Shown one piece after another: positions 1-5,960 of a stretch of 5,960 bases of DNA. Every line of letters starts with the position of its first letter. Position 1 is the stretch's first letter. The notes below the pieces were generated by a model. That model was not told the origin of the DNA. It was given only the letters and a program-made list of their open reading frames with translations, and searched no databases. Origin of the DNA: Candidatus Bathyarchaeota archaeon (lineage in GTDB: Archaea; Asgardarchaeota; Lokiarchaeia; Sigyniarchaeales; Sigyniarchaeaceae); contig WJJB01000090.1 in NCBI GenBank assembly GCA_014729935.1, forward strand, positions 1 to 5,960, read 5' to 3'. Made by a program: the position numbers and the translations under genes.

Positions 1-23
1 GCTCCAGAGAGTGAATCTGGGAC

Positions 24-410
24 GTGTGACGTGATAGCGCAAAAACCAGATGCCGTGATGACCGCCATTGGCTACCCCAGCGTGCGGTGCTGGCAACGGC
101 GCGGTGCGAAGCCCGGGGAACAATGTAGCCTCGTGCCCAGCCACGAGGGCATGGAGGAGCTAGCCAAGGCATCCATGGCAAACGAGAGTGAAGGAATGAT
201 AAACCCCGTAACGTCCAACTGGCGAAAAGTGGCTGGCACGCCAGGACCAAAACGGTACGCCGACAGGGGGCGTTGTTTCCAAGTCAATGCCCCGTCATTC
301 GTCGCTCGGCCGGGGGAGAGTTCCTGCCTACTGGTGCTGTTGAAGGTCATTCCTGGGGAACTTGGTAACCCCGACGGCCACCCGCGGTCCTCGAACACGT
401 GTCTTCCCTT
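24..410 (+). ncRNA. Probable group II intron domain I (5' fragment or relic)
   Basis: This stretch looks like structured RNA rather than coding sequence. It begins with GTGTGAC at 24, matching the GTGYG 5' end of group II introns. Perfect stems follow: 77-81 with 89-93, 129-135 with 142-148 (7 bp, 6-base loop), 150-155 with 172-177 directly after it, GTCC 213-216 plus TGGC 220-223 with GCCA 240-243 plus GGAC 244-247, 257-261 with 269-273, and GGGG 355-358 with CCCC 369-372. ACGTGT at 22-27 can pair with ACACGT near 396-401, which could close the domain. Phrases such as the run around 190-210 and GGGGAACTTGGTAACCCC resemble, from memory, leaders of bacterial and archaeal group II introns. No domain V and no intron reverse transcriptase are visible downstream, so splicing from this window alone is unlikely. 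It could instead be another structured RNA. The family call is recognition by eye, not a covariance-model hit. Confidence 0.45.
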
Positions 411-450
411 CCGCATCCCATCGCCGCACGTTTTTTATGCTCATGCCCAT

Positions 451-466
451 CATCGCCGCGGCGATG
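451..466. repeat. Perfect 16-bp palindrome
   Basis: CATCGCCGCGGCGATG is identical to its own reverse complement over all 16 bases. As RNA it could form a short hairpin only with unpaired central bases. As DNA it could be a dimeric protein site or a self-pairing (kissing) element. It lies inside the structured G+C-rich block, and its role is unknown. Confidence 0.7.
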
Positions 467-545
467 CCAACCCGAACCCGGACCGTTGCTATGACCATTC
501 ATGGCGTGCAACGCCCTTTCCGCCCCCGTGGCATCCTGATGGTGT

Positions 546-570
546 CTAGATTCGGGGGGGTTCAATCTAG
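546..570. repeat. 7-bp inverted repeat with G-rich loop
   Basis: CTAGATT (546-552) and AATCTAG (564-570) are exact inverse complements, separated by an 11-base loop that holds seven consecutive G. It sits just before the composition change near 600, so it may mark the right end of the structured element. No T-tract follows on the plus strand, which argues against a simple terminator. Confidence 0.55.
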
Positions 571-610
571 CTGCTTGATCACCCTGCATGCTGGTGGGAG
601 GGTTAAAATG

Positions 611-754
611 TAGATGCCATCGGAGTGATTTCTTGGCTTGCATGGTTATACGGGACTTTCTTCTTGGCAGAATTCATTCGTTTCCTAACATGATCGAGCC
701 ATGTCGCTAACGGATCTTGAATAATCCCAATGATACCAATACAGGAAATCCTGA
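611..754. other. Intergenic region upstream of the sensor pair
   Basis: There is no gene and no strong repeat in these 144 bases. An AGGA-like weak ribosome binding sequence lies at 743-746, eight bases ahead of the ATG at 755. No convincing TATA box is seen here. The nearest one lies inside the 5' end of the next open frame. Confidence 0.5.
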
Positions 755-1903
755 ATGATTCTTGTTTTCCAATCACACGGATATATTTATTACAACGGGA
801 TGAATACCTTCTTCGGAAATCAAATGGCTTTCACCATCGTCGAATACCTCTACCTAATATACATGGTGTTACAAGCTATTATCGCGGTATATTTGGGAGT
901 TCGTGCAATCAAGACGCGAATCTATTTCATGCTGTATTTTACCATTGCATTAGGTTTCTTCTTGATGGAAGCGGTATTCACTGAACTTTCCGAGAATATC
1001 CCTGAATTGGTAAAAGCGGCAATGGTGATGAATTACCCGATCTTTTACGTGATTTTTACCAAGAAAGCCTTTTACAAGGATAGGAAAAGCCTTTTTCCAC
1101 TCATTTTATCGATCATTCTTGTCACCCGTGTCGTGCATTTCATCGAGCGGTACATCTTCAGGTACACCGTGCCCCATGTTGGTGAAAGCATAGCTCAGGC
1201 GGATTTGGGGATATATTACTTCCATGTAACATTGGTTGCCATCATGCACGGGGTTGCGGATTTATGGCTGGCATATGCGTCGTTAACGGCATACAAGCAA
1301 TCCTCGAAGAGCTGCTTGAAACCTTGGATAAAGAAGCGATATCTCCTTGTATGCATTAGTGCATTGGTTCACTCCACGTTCATCATTGCATGGTACTTGA
1401 TACCTACGGATGGCTCGGGTTATAATTCACCGAGAGGGTTACCTGTTGGCATCTTGCAGATGGTAACGGCACTCCTCTACTCGTTTATCAATCTTCTATG
1501 CTGGATCATGCCCCGATTTTTCAAGAGATGGCTTGGAATGGGTGAGATACCCGAATCCATTGCAGAAACGGAATCATTGAAGAAGCAAATCCCCGAGGAA
1601 GTAATCAAATCTCTCACGAGCAGGGAAATCATCATGGTTGTTGATATCCTTGGCGATAAACTCTCGGACTTGATAAACAAGGATTCAACTGCTGCAAAGG
1701 GATTGCTTTTGATGTCTATCCTCAAGAAATTTGGGTCGAATGGCATGTACCTTCTCGACCTGCCGTCCTTGAATTCAGTCTTTGCCAGCACCTTGAAGGA
1801 AAATCTTGATAAACTCAACATCCCTAATGTAGACGAGGTGGTTGGGATGTTGCAACATGAACTCTCGAGGAACCAATCGCTTTTCATGATGCTAAGGATT
1901 TGA
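755..1903 (+). CDS. Seven-helix membrane protein with C-terminal soluble domain, putative sensor partner of the downstream kinase
   Basis: I do not recognise the family. The 382-residue frame has seven hydrophobic segments, at about 27-48, 56-77, 85-101, 113-130, 151-177, 195-216 and 229-252. A helical soluble tail of about 125 residues (258-382) follows, with no catalytic motif I can name. Charged residues follow several helices (KTR, KKAFYKDRK, RFFKR), consistent with a multi-pass protein. The stop lies 7 bases before the GTG of a PAS histidine kinase that has no membrane segment, so this protein is probably its membrane input module; that is inference from context. The start is uncertain. 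ATG 755 has a weak AGGA upstream. In-frame ATGs at 800 and 824 (residues 16 and 24) place the start after the TATA-like element at 781-790, and 824 begins directly ahead of helix 1. Residues 1-23 show no feature that requires them. The gene is sure, its function is not. Confidence 0.85.
   Translation: MILVFQSHGYIYYNGMNTFFGNQMAFTIVEYLYLIYMVLQAIIAVYLGVRAIKTRIYFMLYFTIALGFFLMEAVFTELSENIPELVKAAMVMNYPIFYVIFTKKAFYKDRKSLFPLILSIILVTRVVHFIERYIFRYTVPHVGESIAQADLGIYYFHVTLVAIMHGVADLWLAYASLTAYKQSSKSCLKPWIKKRYLLVCISALVHSTFIIAWYLIPTDGSGYNSPRGLPVGILQMVTALLYSFINLLCWIMPRFFKRWLGMGEIPESIAETESLKKQIPEEVIKSLTSREIIMVVDILGDKLSDLINKDSTAAKGLLLMSILKKFGSNGMYLLDLPSLNSVFASTLKENLDKLNIPNVDEVVGMLQHELSRNQSLFMMLRI
781..790 (+). 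promoter_or_regulatory. Candidate archaeal TATA box
   Basis: ATATATTTAT at 781-790 is the best TATA-like element ahead of the sensor pair. With the usual archaeal distance of roughly 25 bases to the transcript start, RNA would begin near 805-815. That is just ahead of the in-frame ATG at 824 and would give a very short leader. It lies inside the longest reading of the next gene, so it competes with the 755 start. No clear upstream BRE is seen. Confidence 0.35.
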
Positions 1904-1910
1904 TGCTACC

Positions 1911-3401
1911 GTGCTATTCGATATAGAGACATGCAGGCTCATCTATGACAAGATTCGGGATGCAATCATCATCGTGGATGATATTAACGCAATCCTGTAC
2001 CTGAACCCGAGAGCTGAACGACTCACGGGATGGGCCTTGGAAGATGCTACAGGCATCAAGCTGCATGGCATGCTTGGCATCAATAGGCGAGATCTTCTCA
2101 ACTACTTCGCTCAACCAAACAAGGAAATTCCCATTATCATTCAAAATTCAGACCTCCTTGGATTTGGTGAGGAGAAAAAAATACCTGTCACCATGACAGT
2201 GATTCCAGTTAAAATAAAAGAAAAATTCCTCAAGATATGCATCTTTACCCTTGATGAGAAGCTTGAAACCAGCATGGTATGGGATACCCTCTCCCAAGTT
2301 TGGGATTTTTCCAGGGCCGCGTCTGATATCATCGATTCCATCCCATCCGCCCTTTTCATATGCAAGATCGAGGAAAATGGGAGGATGCGCATCTTGAATT
2401 GCAATCAACCTGCCTGCAAACTCACTGGTAGGAAACTCGAGAATGCCTTGAATTATTACATTGATGATTTATTTGCCGGCAAGAGGGGAAAGGAATTACA
2501 AAGCGAGATTCTTGCTACGAGAAATCGGGGGATCGAATCCAAGTTGGAGTACAGGGAGTATACCAATGACGAGATCACCAGCATCTACAGGGTATACATT
2601 TTCAAGATACCAAGGAGACGTGTTGGCATCATCTTTGAAGACATCACCCTCCTGGAAATGGAAAAGATCAAGCTGAAGGAAGTGGATAGGCTCAGGAGTG
2701 ATTTCGTGCTAAATGCCACCCACGAGTTGAAAACACCCCTGATGACGGTGGGGGGCGCGTCTGAGTTCCTCATAGAAAATTTCGATAACTTGGACAGGGA
2801 AACTATCAATAGATTCTTGATGCACATCAAGCAAGGATACAAGCGTCTCAATGATCTTTTCGAAGATTTGCTGGATTTCTCACGGATCGACACCGGTCGG
2901 TTGAAACTAGAAAAAGATATGCGGGATTTATGTAAAATCGTGCACGAAGCAGTAAATAGCGTTAGGTACCTCGCGAAAAACCGGGAGCACACGCTGACAT
3001 GCTTGGATGGAGCACGTGAAATCAAACTTCCGGTGGACGCCTTCAGGATCGAACAGGTGATCGTGAACTTGCTCTCAAATGCCATCAAGAACACGCCAAC
3101 CGGGGGTAAAATCGAAGTGCAAGTTCTTCAAAATGACGGTAGAGCTCGCGTGGAGATAAAGGATAACGGGATAGGATTTTTGGACTCTGAGATCAAGCAG
3201 ATATTCAAGAAATTTGGAAAGATCGACAGGAAGAATATCAAAAGCGATATAGACATCCAAGGATCCGGTTTGGGGCTATTCATCTCCAAGGAAATCATCG
3301 AGATGCACGGGGGGCGCATCTGGGTAGAATCAAAGGGTAGAAACAAGGGAAGCACCTTCATCTTCGAGATCCCCCCCACGAATGATCTTACATGTACTTA
3401 A
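1911..3401 (+). CDS. PAS-PAS sensor histidine kinase, soluble
   Basis: This is a two-component histidine kinase that autophosphorylates and passes the phosphate to a response regulator not present here. The 496 residues hold a PAS-like domain at about 8-115 (LYLNPRAERLTGW), a second at about 138-250 (ILNCNQPACKLTG, ending IIFEDIT), a helical linker, then HisKA with the H-box NATHELKTP and phospho-acceptor His271. The ATPase domain has the N-box NLLSNAIKN (Asn390, Asn394), G1 DNGIG (418-422), an F-box KKFGK near 432, G2 GSGLGLF (451-457), and a closing GSTFIFEIP. All key residues are present, so it should be active. There is no signal peptide or membrane helix, and no receiver domain. The start is GTG at 1911, 7 bases after the upstream stop, with AAGGA at 1894-1898 as a somewhat distant binding site; a nearby ATG at 1903 is out of frame. 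Co-transcription with the seven-helix gene is likely. The PAS ligand is unknown. Confidence 0.95.
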   Translation: MLFDIETCRLIYDKIRDAIIIVDDINAILYLNPRAERLTGWALEDATGIKLHGMLGINRRDLLNYFAQPNKEIPIIIQNSDLLGFGEEKKIPVTMTVIPVKIKEKFLKICIFTLDEKLETSMVWDTLSQVWDFSRAASDIIDSIPSALFICKIEENGRMRILNCNQPACKLTGRKLENALNYYIDDLFAGKRGKELQSEILATRNRGIESKLEYREYTNDEITSIYRVYIFKIPRRRVGIIFEDITLLEMEKIKLKEVDRLRSDFVLNATHELKTPLMTVGGASEFLIENFDNLDRETINRFLMHIKQGYKRLNDLFEDLLDFSRIDTGRLKLEKDMRDLCKIVHEAVNSVRYLAKNREHTLTCLDGAREIKLPVDAFRIEQVIVNLLSNAIKNTPTGGKIEVQVLQNDGRARVEIKDNGIGFLDSEIKQIFKKFGKIDRKNIKSDIDIQGSGLGLFISKEIIEMHGGRIWVESKGRNKGSTFIFEIPPTNDLTCT

Positions 3402-3475
3402 GCGCTTGAATTCTTCCAAAAAAAATTGGAGAGGAAAGATTGGCATCACGCCAGTTAAATTTCGCCGCGAACGTG
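3402..3475. other. Convergent intergenic region
   Basis: This 74-base strip separates the ends of the plus-strand kinase and the minus-strand glycoside hydrolase. It holds the candidate minus-strand terminator described separately. No T-tract follows the kinase on the plus strand, so that transcript may read into the 3' end of the opposite gene before stopping. Confidence 0.6.
3418..3455 (-). terminator. Hairpin and T8 tract terminating the glycoside hydrolase transcript
   Basis: On the minus strand, about 20 bases past the stop at 3476, a TGGC/GCCA stem (3441-3444 with 3450-3453, extendable by a wobble and an A-T pair) is followed about 14 bases later by eight T (the A-run at 3418-3425). 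A T-tract alone is enough for archaeal termination. The A-run is itself framed by TCCAA (3415-3419) and TTGGA (3426-3430). Confidence 0.5.
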
Positions 3476-5398
3476 TCAACCCGTGATATTCTTGAACGTG
3501 GCCATTGAGAGCAAGAAATACGCATTATGAGGTATCCATGGTTCCGTCGACGAGTAATCTGCACCGTGAATCACGGGTGCCGCGGGGTCCAAATCATAAT
3601 ATGGTAAATCCTCTTCCAGGATGTGATCCCCTTCCTTCCCCCGTCTCGTAATGCCATTGGGCACGCAACCAGGTACCTTGCCATATGGATTTCCGGGTTG
3701 GGAGTGAAGCCGGTGATGATACTTGGGGGGATTGTAATTCCCAACGCCCTCGCACATGCAAAGGGAAAATGGATTCTTGCCAAAAACCCAATCATGCATG
3801 TGCTGCATGAAATCCAAGTGCTTGTGATCCCCGTTGAGCTGGAATGCTAATGCATTTGCCCAGGAGGCACACAGGTAATACGAATTTTGCCCTACATTCC
3901 AATTGGACTTATTATCCCTGAACCGGTGGTAGAAATATTCATCATACTGGTACCAACCCGTGGATCCATTTATCGTTTGCTCGTATGACATGCGTCCCTT
4001 GAGGATCTTGAAGTAATTTGCTGGATCCCCCGAATCATGGAATGGTTCCCAGAAGCTATCCCACCTGTCCTCCACGCGCGCCTTTGCAAGCGTGACTACC
4101 GCGCTGCTTCCGTTCTCCAGCGCCCACTGTAATGTGTAGGCATATCTATCATCAACGCCAATGTGATTGAACACCGTTGCGTTCCAATCCAGCAAAGAGG
4201 AATTTTGCAGGTTCTCCAAGCCGATTGCATTTGCAGCATCCCGGTGGGTGGTATTCCCCGTCGCCAGGTACATCTCCCACTTGATGAGCGCATTGAGGGA
4301 GTGGTTTTCATGCACCAAGGGGGAATAGTAGTGCCACAATCTCATGGCAATCTCATTGTATGCGGTAGCCTTGCTAGCATGTTTGTTCATGTCATTCAAC
4401 AGGTTGGCAAGCTTTAGCAAGCCGTAGCATGCTTGCATGGCCCGCTCCGTATCCGCACCATTATCGTTCAAAAGGCGATTATCATGATTGGTCGCCGGGT
4501 CATTATCAGTTTCCGCAGCCGGAGCCCCCCAATACCCGTAGTGCCCGTGATAACTATTAGAACCGACGGTTCCAGTCATGTATCCGCTGCCATAGGTGCA
4601 TCGGACCAAATAATCAGCACCCCAGATTGCTTCTTCCAAAATGTCAGGAAAATCACCATGATAATCGACACCTGTGCTGTTGGGTAAAGTGGTGTTTCGA
4701 ATGGAAGTGGAAAAAAATGCAGGGGCTTGATCATACGCTTCGACAAGAGCCATGAAGGCAAGGGTCGTGAGGCCGTTGTACTTGTTATAATCGCCCGCGT
4801 CGAACCACCCGCCGTGAACGTCCCGGTAGGTGCCATTCTCGTAGCTTGCATCATCCATGTGGCATGCCCCGTGGCCGATGTACCCGGGCACCACGTGATC
4901 CTGCACCTCGCAGCCTGTTCGCTGGTAATAATAGAACATGTAACCGAGCTCGAGAGCCCTATCAAAGACATTATTGCCTATTTCGAATTTCCCAGATCGA
5001 ACCTTGTCATGGATGCCATTGAAGGAAACTTCCACCTTGTACGTGCCCGGTGAAATGATGGTGGAGAAATTCCCTTGCCAGTAAAAATGGTTCCATAGCG
5101 ACCCGAGATACAGGAGATTTCCCGATGCTACTATTTGGCTGGAGACCACGTTTTCAACTTGCCACATCCCATCACCCAACATCTTCTCGTGCTGCACCAG
5201 GAATGCGTTCCCATCACGGCCTGGGAGGTATCCCACTTGATTAATAAGAACAAGGGGGCCTGAACGTTGCCATTCCTTGATTCGTTCTGAAACAAGGCGG
5301 GTGCCTACCATTCCCCCCGCGATGATAACGAGAAGGAATGTAATCTTGCCTATCTTGTTCCCAGGAAACGCCCGCCAGTCTCGCTCACGGGTTCCCAT
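3476..5398 (-). CDS. Membrane-anchored glycoside hydrolase family 9 (endoglucanase-type)
   Basis: This is a GH9 enzyme that hydrolyses beta-1,4-glucan links by inversion, most likely outside the cell. The 640 residues begin with a short basic stretch and one hydrophobic helix (about 18-32) with no obvious cleavage site, suggesting a signal anchor. An N-terminal Ig-like domain of the CelD_N type (about 48-140, marked by INQVGYLPG) precedes the (alpha/alpha)6 catalytic domain (about 143-638). The catalytic motif GGWFDAGDYNKY supplies Asp200 and Asp203 as base candidates. VFGKNPF (538-544), the HHR motif (561-563) and STEPWIPHNA, with Glu619 as the likely acid, complete the active site. Twelve N-X-S/T sequons fit a glycosylated surface protein. 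There is no dockerin or carbohydrate-binding module. The start ATG directly follows the TGA of the upstream gene, with a strong GGAGGGAG site. GH9 also contains exo-beta-glucosaminidases, so the exact substrate is open. Confidence 0.95.
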   Translation of the reverse strand: MGTRERDWRAFPGNKIGKITFLLVIIAGGMVGTRLVSERIKEWQRSGPLVLINQVGYLPGRDGNAFLVQHEKMLGDGMWQVENVVSSQIVASGNLLYLGSLWNHFYWQGNFSTIISPGTYKVEVSFNGIHDKVRSGKFEIGNNVFDRALELGYMFYYYQRTGCEVQDHVVPGYIGHGACHMDDASYENGTYRDVHGGWFDAGDYNKYNGLTTLAFMALVEAYDQAPAFFSTSIRNTTLPNSTGVDYHGDFPDILEEAIWGADYLVRCTYGSGYMTGTVGSNSYHGHYGYWGAPAAETDNDPATNHDNRLLNDNGADTERAMQACYGLLKLANLLNDMNKHASKATAYNEIAMRLWHYYSPLVHENHSLNALIKWEMYLATGNTTHRDAANAIGLENLQNSSLLDWNATVFNHIGVDDRYAYTLQWALENGSSAVVTLAKARVEDRWDSFWEPFHDSGDPANYFKILKGRMSYEQTINGSTGWYQYDEYFYHRFRDNKSNWNVGQNSYYLCASWANALAFQLNGDHKHLDFMQHMHDWVFGKNPFSLCMCEGVGNYNPPKYHHRLHSQPGNPYGKVPGCVPNGITRRGKEGDHILEEDLPYYDLDPAAPVIHGADYSSTEPWIPHNAYFLLSMATFKNITG

Positions 5399-5960
5399 TC
5401 ATGATCTCCCTCCAATGGTTATTTTCTCGAACAGGAAGAAGAGCAAGAAAGTGCACGTGCCACAGAATATCATGTTGAAGGTTGCTTGAAAGATGAGTGC
5501 CGGCTCGGTGGACATGAGGATAGTTCCTTGGATAAGTCCAATGACAACCGGGATCAGCACCAGGATGTAAGGTAGGTTTAACAGTGCCACCTTCCATGGC
5601 TTGATGGGAAGCTGTTTTAGTTTGATATTTGCATCTAGATCCGGGAGCATGGTTCCTGCACTAGCTCCAATCATCCGACGTGCTTTCATGAATGCCATGA
5701 TTGCGTTTGTCACGATGATGACAAGCCAGTATCGGAGGAAAACTTCAAGGAAGTGGGGATTGACGGGGATTTCGAGGTGCAAGGGCATCACCAAGAACAG
5801 GAACCCGAAGCCTAGAATAGAACATGATATGACAAGTCTACCTTTCAATGGGTCCCCCGACGTGGTTCCCGACAAGTTATGCAGGAAAATGAATCCCACC
5901 GTCCCTGCACCGGAGATAACCAGTAAAAATGGATACAAGAAAGAATTGAACTGAAAATCA
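5399..5960 (-). CDS. Multi-pass membrane protein, 5' end cut by window edge
   Basis: I do not recognise the family. From a TTG at 5938 the frame gives 179 residues, but the reading stays open upstream to the window edge (residues DFQFNSF before that TTG) without a stop. The true start is therefore probably outside the window and TTG is only the first possible start. Five hydrophobic segments are visible, at about 1-19, 34-53, 63-84, 117-140 and 147-170 in TTG numbering. A basic loop (KARR, then KLKQLPIKPWK) lies between the third and fourth, probably on the cytoplasmic side. No catalytic motif is seen. The stop TGA directly abuts the ATG of the GH9 gene, and the last codons hold that gene's binding site, so the two are translationally coupled. 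A role in exporting, anchoring or modifying the hydrolase is possible but rests only on position. Confidence 0.8.
   Translation of the reverse strand, partial: DFQFNSFLYPFLLVISGAGTVGFIFLHNLSGTTSGDPLKGRLVISCSILGFGFLFLVMPLHLEIPVNPHFLEVFLRYWLVIIVTNAIMAFMKARRMIGASAGTMLPDLDANIKLKQLPIKPWKVALLNLPYILVLIPVVIGLIQGTILMSTEPALIFQATFNMIFCGTCTFLLFFLFEKITIGGRS
5406..5413 (-). promoter_or_regulatory. Strong Shine-Dalgarno site for the GH9 gene
   Basis: GGAGGGAG (minus strand) lies 7 bases ahead of the ATG at 5398 and inside the last codons of the preceding gene, where it encodes Gly-Gly-Arg. It fixes the GH9 start. An ATG four bases earlier is out of frame and is followed only by a few codons of a shadow frame. 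Confidence 0.75.

Larger units (their letters stand above)
411..610. other. G+C-rich noncoding continuation of the structured block
   Basis: No believable gene is seen here. Open frames overlap on both strands and give low-complexity peptides rich in Pro, Arg and His. The region holds a perfect 16-bp palindrome (451-466), a tight hairpin (503-507 with 511-515, 3-base loop), and a 7-bp inverted repeat (546-552 with 564-570) whose loop contains seven G. Near 600 the composition drops to that of ordinary intergenic DNA. If the preceding segment is a group II intron, this part would correspond to the end of domain I through domain IV, where the reverse transcriptase gene normally starts. Only an out-of-place ATG followed at once by TAG is found at about 608. 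Confidence 0.4.

Noticed and set aside
31..549. 172-residue plus-strand open frame in the left block
   Set aside because: Peptide composition is erratic, frames on both strands are open at once, and the DNA forms many perfect stems. It is better read as structured RNA with a chance frame in G+C-rich sequence.
347..643. 98-residue minus-strand frame across the palindrome region
   Set aside because: It is low-complexity (Arg, Gly, His), has no recognisable motif, and spans the composition change near 600.
1477..1887. 136-residue minus-strand frame inside the seven-helix gene
   Set aside because: It is antisense to the well-formed soluble tail of that gene and has no motif or start signal of its own.
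2585..3094. 169-residue minus-strand frame inside the kinase gene
   Set aside because: It lies opposite the HisKA and N-box coding region, and its Ser-rich peptide is the mirror of kinase codons.
3402..3475. Plus-strand terminator for the kinase gene
   Set aside because: No T-tract exists on the plus strand here; the only run is A on this strand, which serves the minus strand.
4576..4971. 131-residue frame overlapping the GH9 gene on the same strand
   Set aside because: It is a shifted reading of the GH9 catalytic region, which is intact in its own frame.
5601..5954. 117-residue plus-strand frame opposite the right-edge membrane protein
   Set aside because: The opposite strand gives a clear multi-helix protein coupled to GH9, and this frame shows no domain.
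1..5960. CRISPR array, tRNA, rRNA or tandem repeats
   Set aside because: I saw no regularly spaced direct repeats, no cloverleaf with a T-loop motif and no rRNA signature, although a full folding search was not possible by eye.

Overview
The window looks archaeal and may come from an Asgard-type or similar genome. The grounds are frequent AGG/AGA arginine codons, non-ATG starts (GTG, and TTG as the first possible start in an edge gene), a T-tract terminator, a TATA-like element with a short leader, and a cellulase rich in N-glycosylation sequons. The lineage is inference and is held loosely.

Layout. (1) Bases 1 to about 600 form a G+C-rich block with no convincing protein gene. It holds a dense series of perfect hairpins and reads like domain I of a group II intron, starting with GTGTG at 24. 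No reverse transcriptase and no recognisable domain V follow, so it is a 5' fragment, a relic, or an unrecognised structured RNA. Composition changes to ordinary intergenic DNA near 600. (2) A plus-strand pair follows: a protein with seven apparent membrane helices and a C-terminal soluble domain (755-1903, possibly starting at 824), then, after a 7-base gap, a soluble PAS-PAS histidine kinase (1911-3401). Together they look like a two-polypeptide membrane sensor. No response regulator is in view. (3) A convergent intergenic strip (3402-3475) carries a hairpin and T-tract terminator for the opposite strand. (4) The minus strand holds a second pair: a multi-helix membrane protein that runs off the right edge (5399-5960), whose stop codon directly abuts the start of a membrane-anchored glycoside hydrolase family 9 enzyme (3476-5398).

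The kinase pair would sense a signal at the membrane and phosphorylate an unseen regulator. The minus-strand pair would display a beta-glucan-degrading enzyme on the cell surface. Their convergent arrangement does not by itself show that one controls the other. The least explained part is the structured left-hand block.
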